Positions 25,572 to 25,900 of a DNA stretch of 25,900 bases are shown piece by piece. The stretch is from a virus. Position numbers and translations under genes: made by a program. The stretch spans positions 1-25,900 of IMG/VR virus record IMGVR_UViG_3300008448_000554; one strand, 5' to 3'. Each line of letters starts with the position of its first letter. Positions within the stretch are counted from its first letter, which is position 1. The notes beneath the pieces are model-generated. The model was not told the origin of the DNA, made no database searches, and saw only the letters and a list, made by a program, of their open reading frames with translations.

Positions 25572-25602
25572 AACTTATTGTTTTTGGTTTTTGGTTTAAG
25601 TG

Positions 25603-25624
25603 AATTTACGACTACTACTCTGCC
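25603..25624 (-). promoter_or_regulatory. Early promoter P37 (104-aa gene)
   Basis: Box GGCAGA, 10 nt, hexamer TAAATT. Box codons give the MAE end of the 61-aa gene; its TAG is in the spacer. Confidence 0.58.
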
Positions 25625-25800
25625 ATCCAATCTCTATAGTCTTCCCATATCGCTTCGTCTGTTACACCAACGTAATCTTCTAATGAACTATAAGTGAATA
25701 TACAGTCGATATATTCATCTATGAAGTTATCTCCTTCACCACCAGCACGTAGTAGATTTCTGATGTATTGTTCTAATGATTCTTGATTTTCAAATTCCAT
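25615..25800 (-). CDS. Acidic helical protein (61 aa)
   Basis: MEFENQESLEQYIRNLLRAG, then EGDNFIDEYIDCIFTYSSLE, then DYVGVTDEAIWEDYRDWMAE: three or four short helices, very acidic, with a Trp-rich end. The last residues are written by promoter P37. Function unknown. Confidence 0.65.
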   Translation of the reverse strand: MEFENQESLEQYIRNLLRAGGEGDNFIDEYIDCIFTYSSLEDYVGVTDEAIWEDYRDWMAE

Positions 25801-25820
25801 AATTATTTATTTATAGAGTG

Positions 25821-25842
25821 AATGTACGAAAGAAGTAGTGCC
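25821..25842 (-). promoter_or_regulatory. Early promoter P38 (61-aa gene)
   Basis: Box GGCACT, 10 nt, hexamer TACATT. It touches the TAG stop of the gene at the right edge; a GAAGTAG/CTACTTC stem spans it. Confidence 0.55.
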
Positions 25843-25900
25843 TAAACGGCATCTACTTCTTCATTCATTACATAATATGATATTGTACCTTGTTCTAAAC
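25842..25900 (-). CDS. C-terminal end of a gene entering from the right (partial)
   Basis: The open frame LEQGTISYYVMNEEVDAV ends at TAG 25842-25844, directly against promoter P38, as in the neighbouring slots. Only 18 codons are inside the window, so nothing can be said of function. Minus strand like all the others. Confidence 0.5.
   Translation of the reverse strand, partial: LEQGTISYYVMNEEVDAV

Noticed and set aside
14216-25842. Regularly spaced repeats as a possible CRISPR array
   Set aside because: Spacing varies from about 130 to 750 nt, the elements are only partly conserved, and each lies between genes with a fixed promoter layout.

Overview
The window looks like a piece of a large tailed-phage genome (contractile tail, distantly T4-like), probably infecting a member of the Bacteroidetes. 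The phage assignment rests on recognisable baseplate genes (gp25-like, gp6/baseplate-J-like, a gp5-like spike) and a gp55-like late sigma factor. The host inference rests on the absence of Shine-Dalgarno sequences, A-rich leaders (TTAACCAAAAA...) before start codons, the very AT-rich DNA and several short Bacteroidetes-style lipoproteins. Every supported protein gene is on the minus strand, so transcription runs from high to low coordinates.

Layout. (1) 1-10822: late structural block with tightly coupled genes (TAATG and ATGA overlaps): spike/hub protein, coiled-coil tail protein, gp25-like and gp6-like wedge proteins, a DNRLRE-like structural protein and a very large wedge protein that runs off the left edge. 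(2) 10853-12165: gp55-like sigma factor and two small membrane or coiled-coil proteins. (3) 12267-14209: one apparent operon of eight small genes, including a T5orf172/GIY-YIG-type protein, an FlbD-like protein, a Cys-rich 51-aa protein and membrane proteins. (4) 14210-14560: a gene-free, partly GC-rich stretch with a strong potential pseudoknotted RNA. (5) 14561-25900: about 40 very small genes, most with a private promoter. They include two AT-hook proteins, five small lipoproteins, several zinc-ribbon-like and membrane microproteins, and one gene interrupted by an in-frame stop.

The most striking feature is the regulatory architecture of region 5. I count 38 copies of a bipartite element, GGCAAA-N10-TANNTT (box variants GTCAAA, GGCACA, GGCAGA), 36 with exactly 10 nt between box and hexamer. 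They are followed by a near-constant leader. The box is packed onto the end of the preceding gene: against or inside its stop codon, read as C-terminal codons (Ala-Lys-Gln or Ala-Glu endings), or held in the loop of a GC-rich hairpin. One copy faces the other way (20308-20329) and would start a short plus-strand RNA ending at a bidirectional hairpin. A plausible reading, which is inference, is an early or middle regulon read by host polymerase with a phage or host activator, while the gp55-like factor switches on the structural block later.

Limits: no searches or folding programs were run. Most small genes have no function I recognise, and family names are from visual motif recognition.
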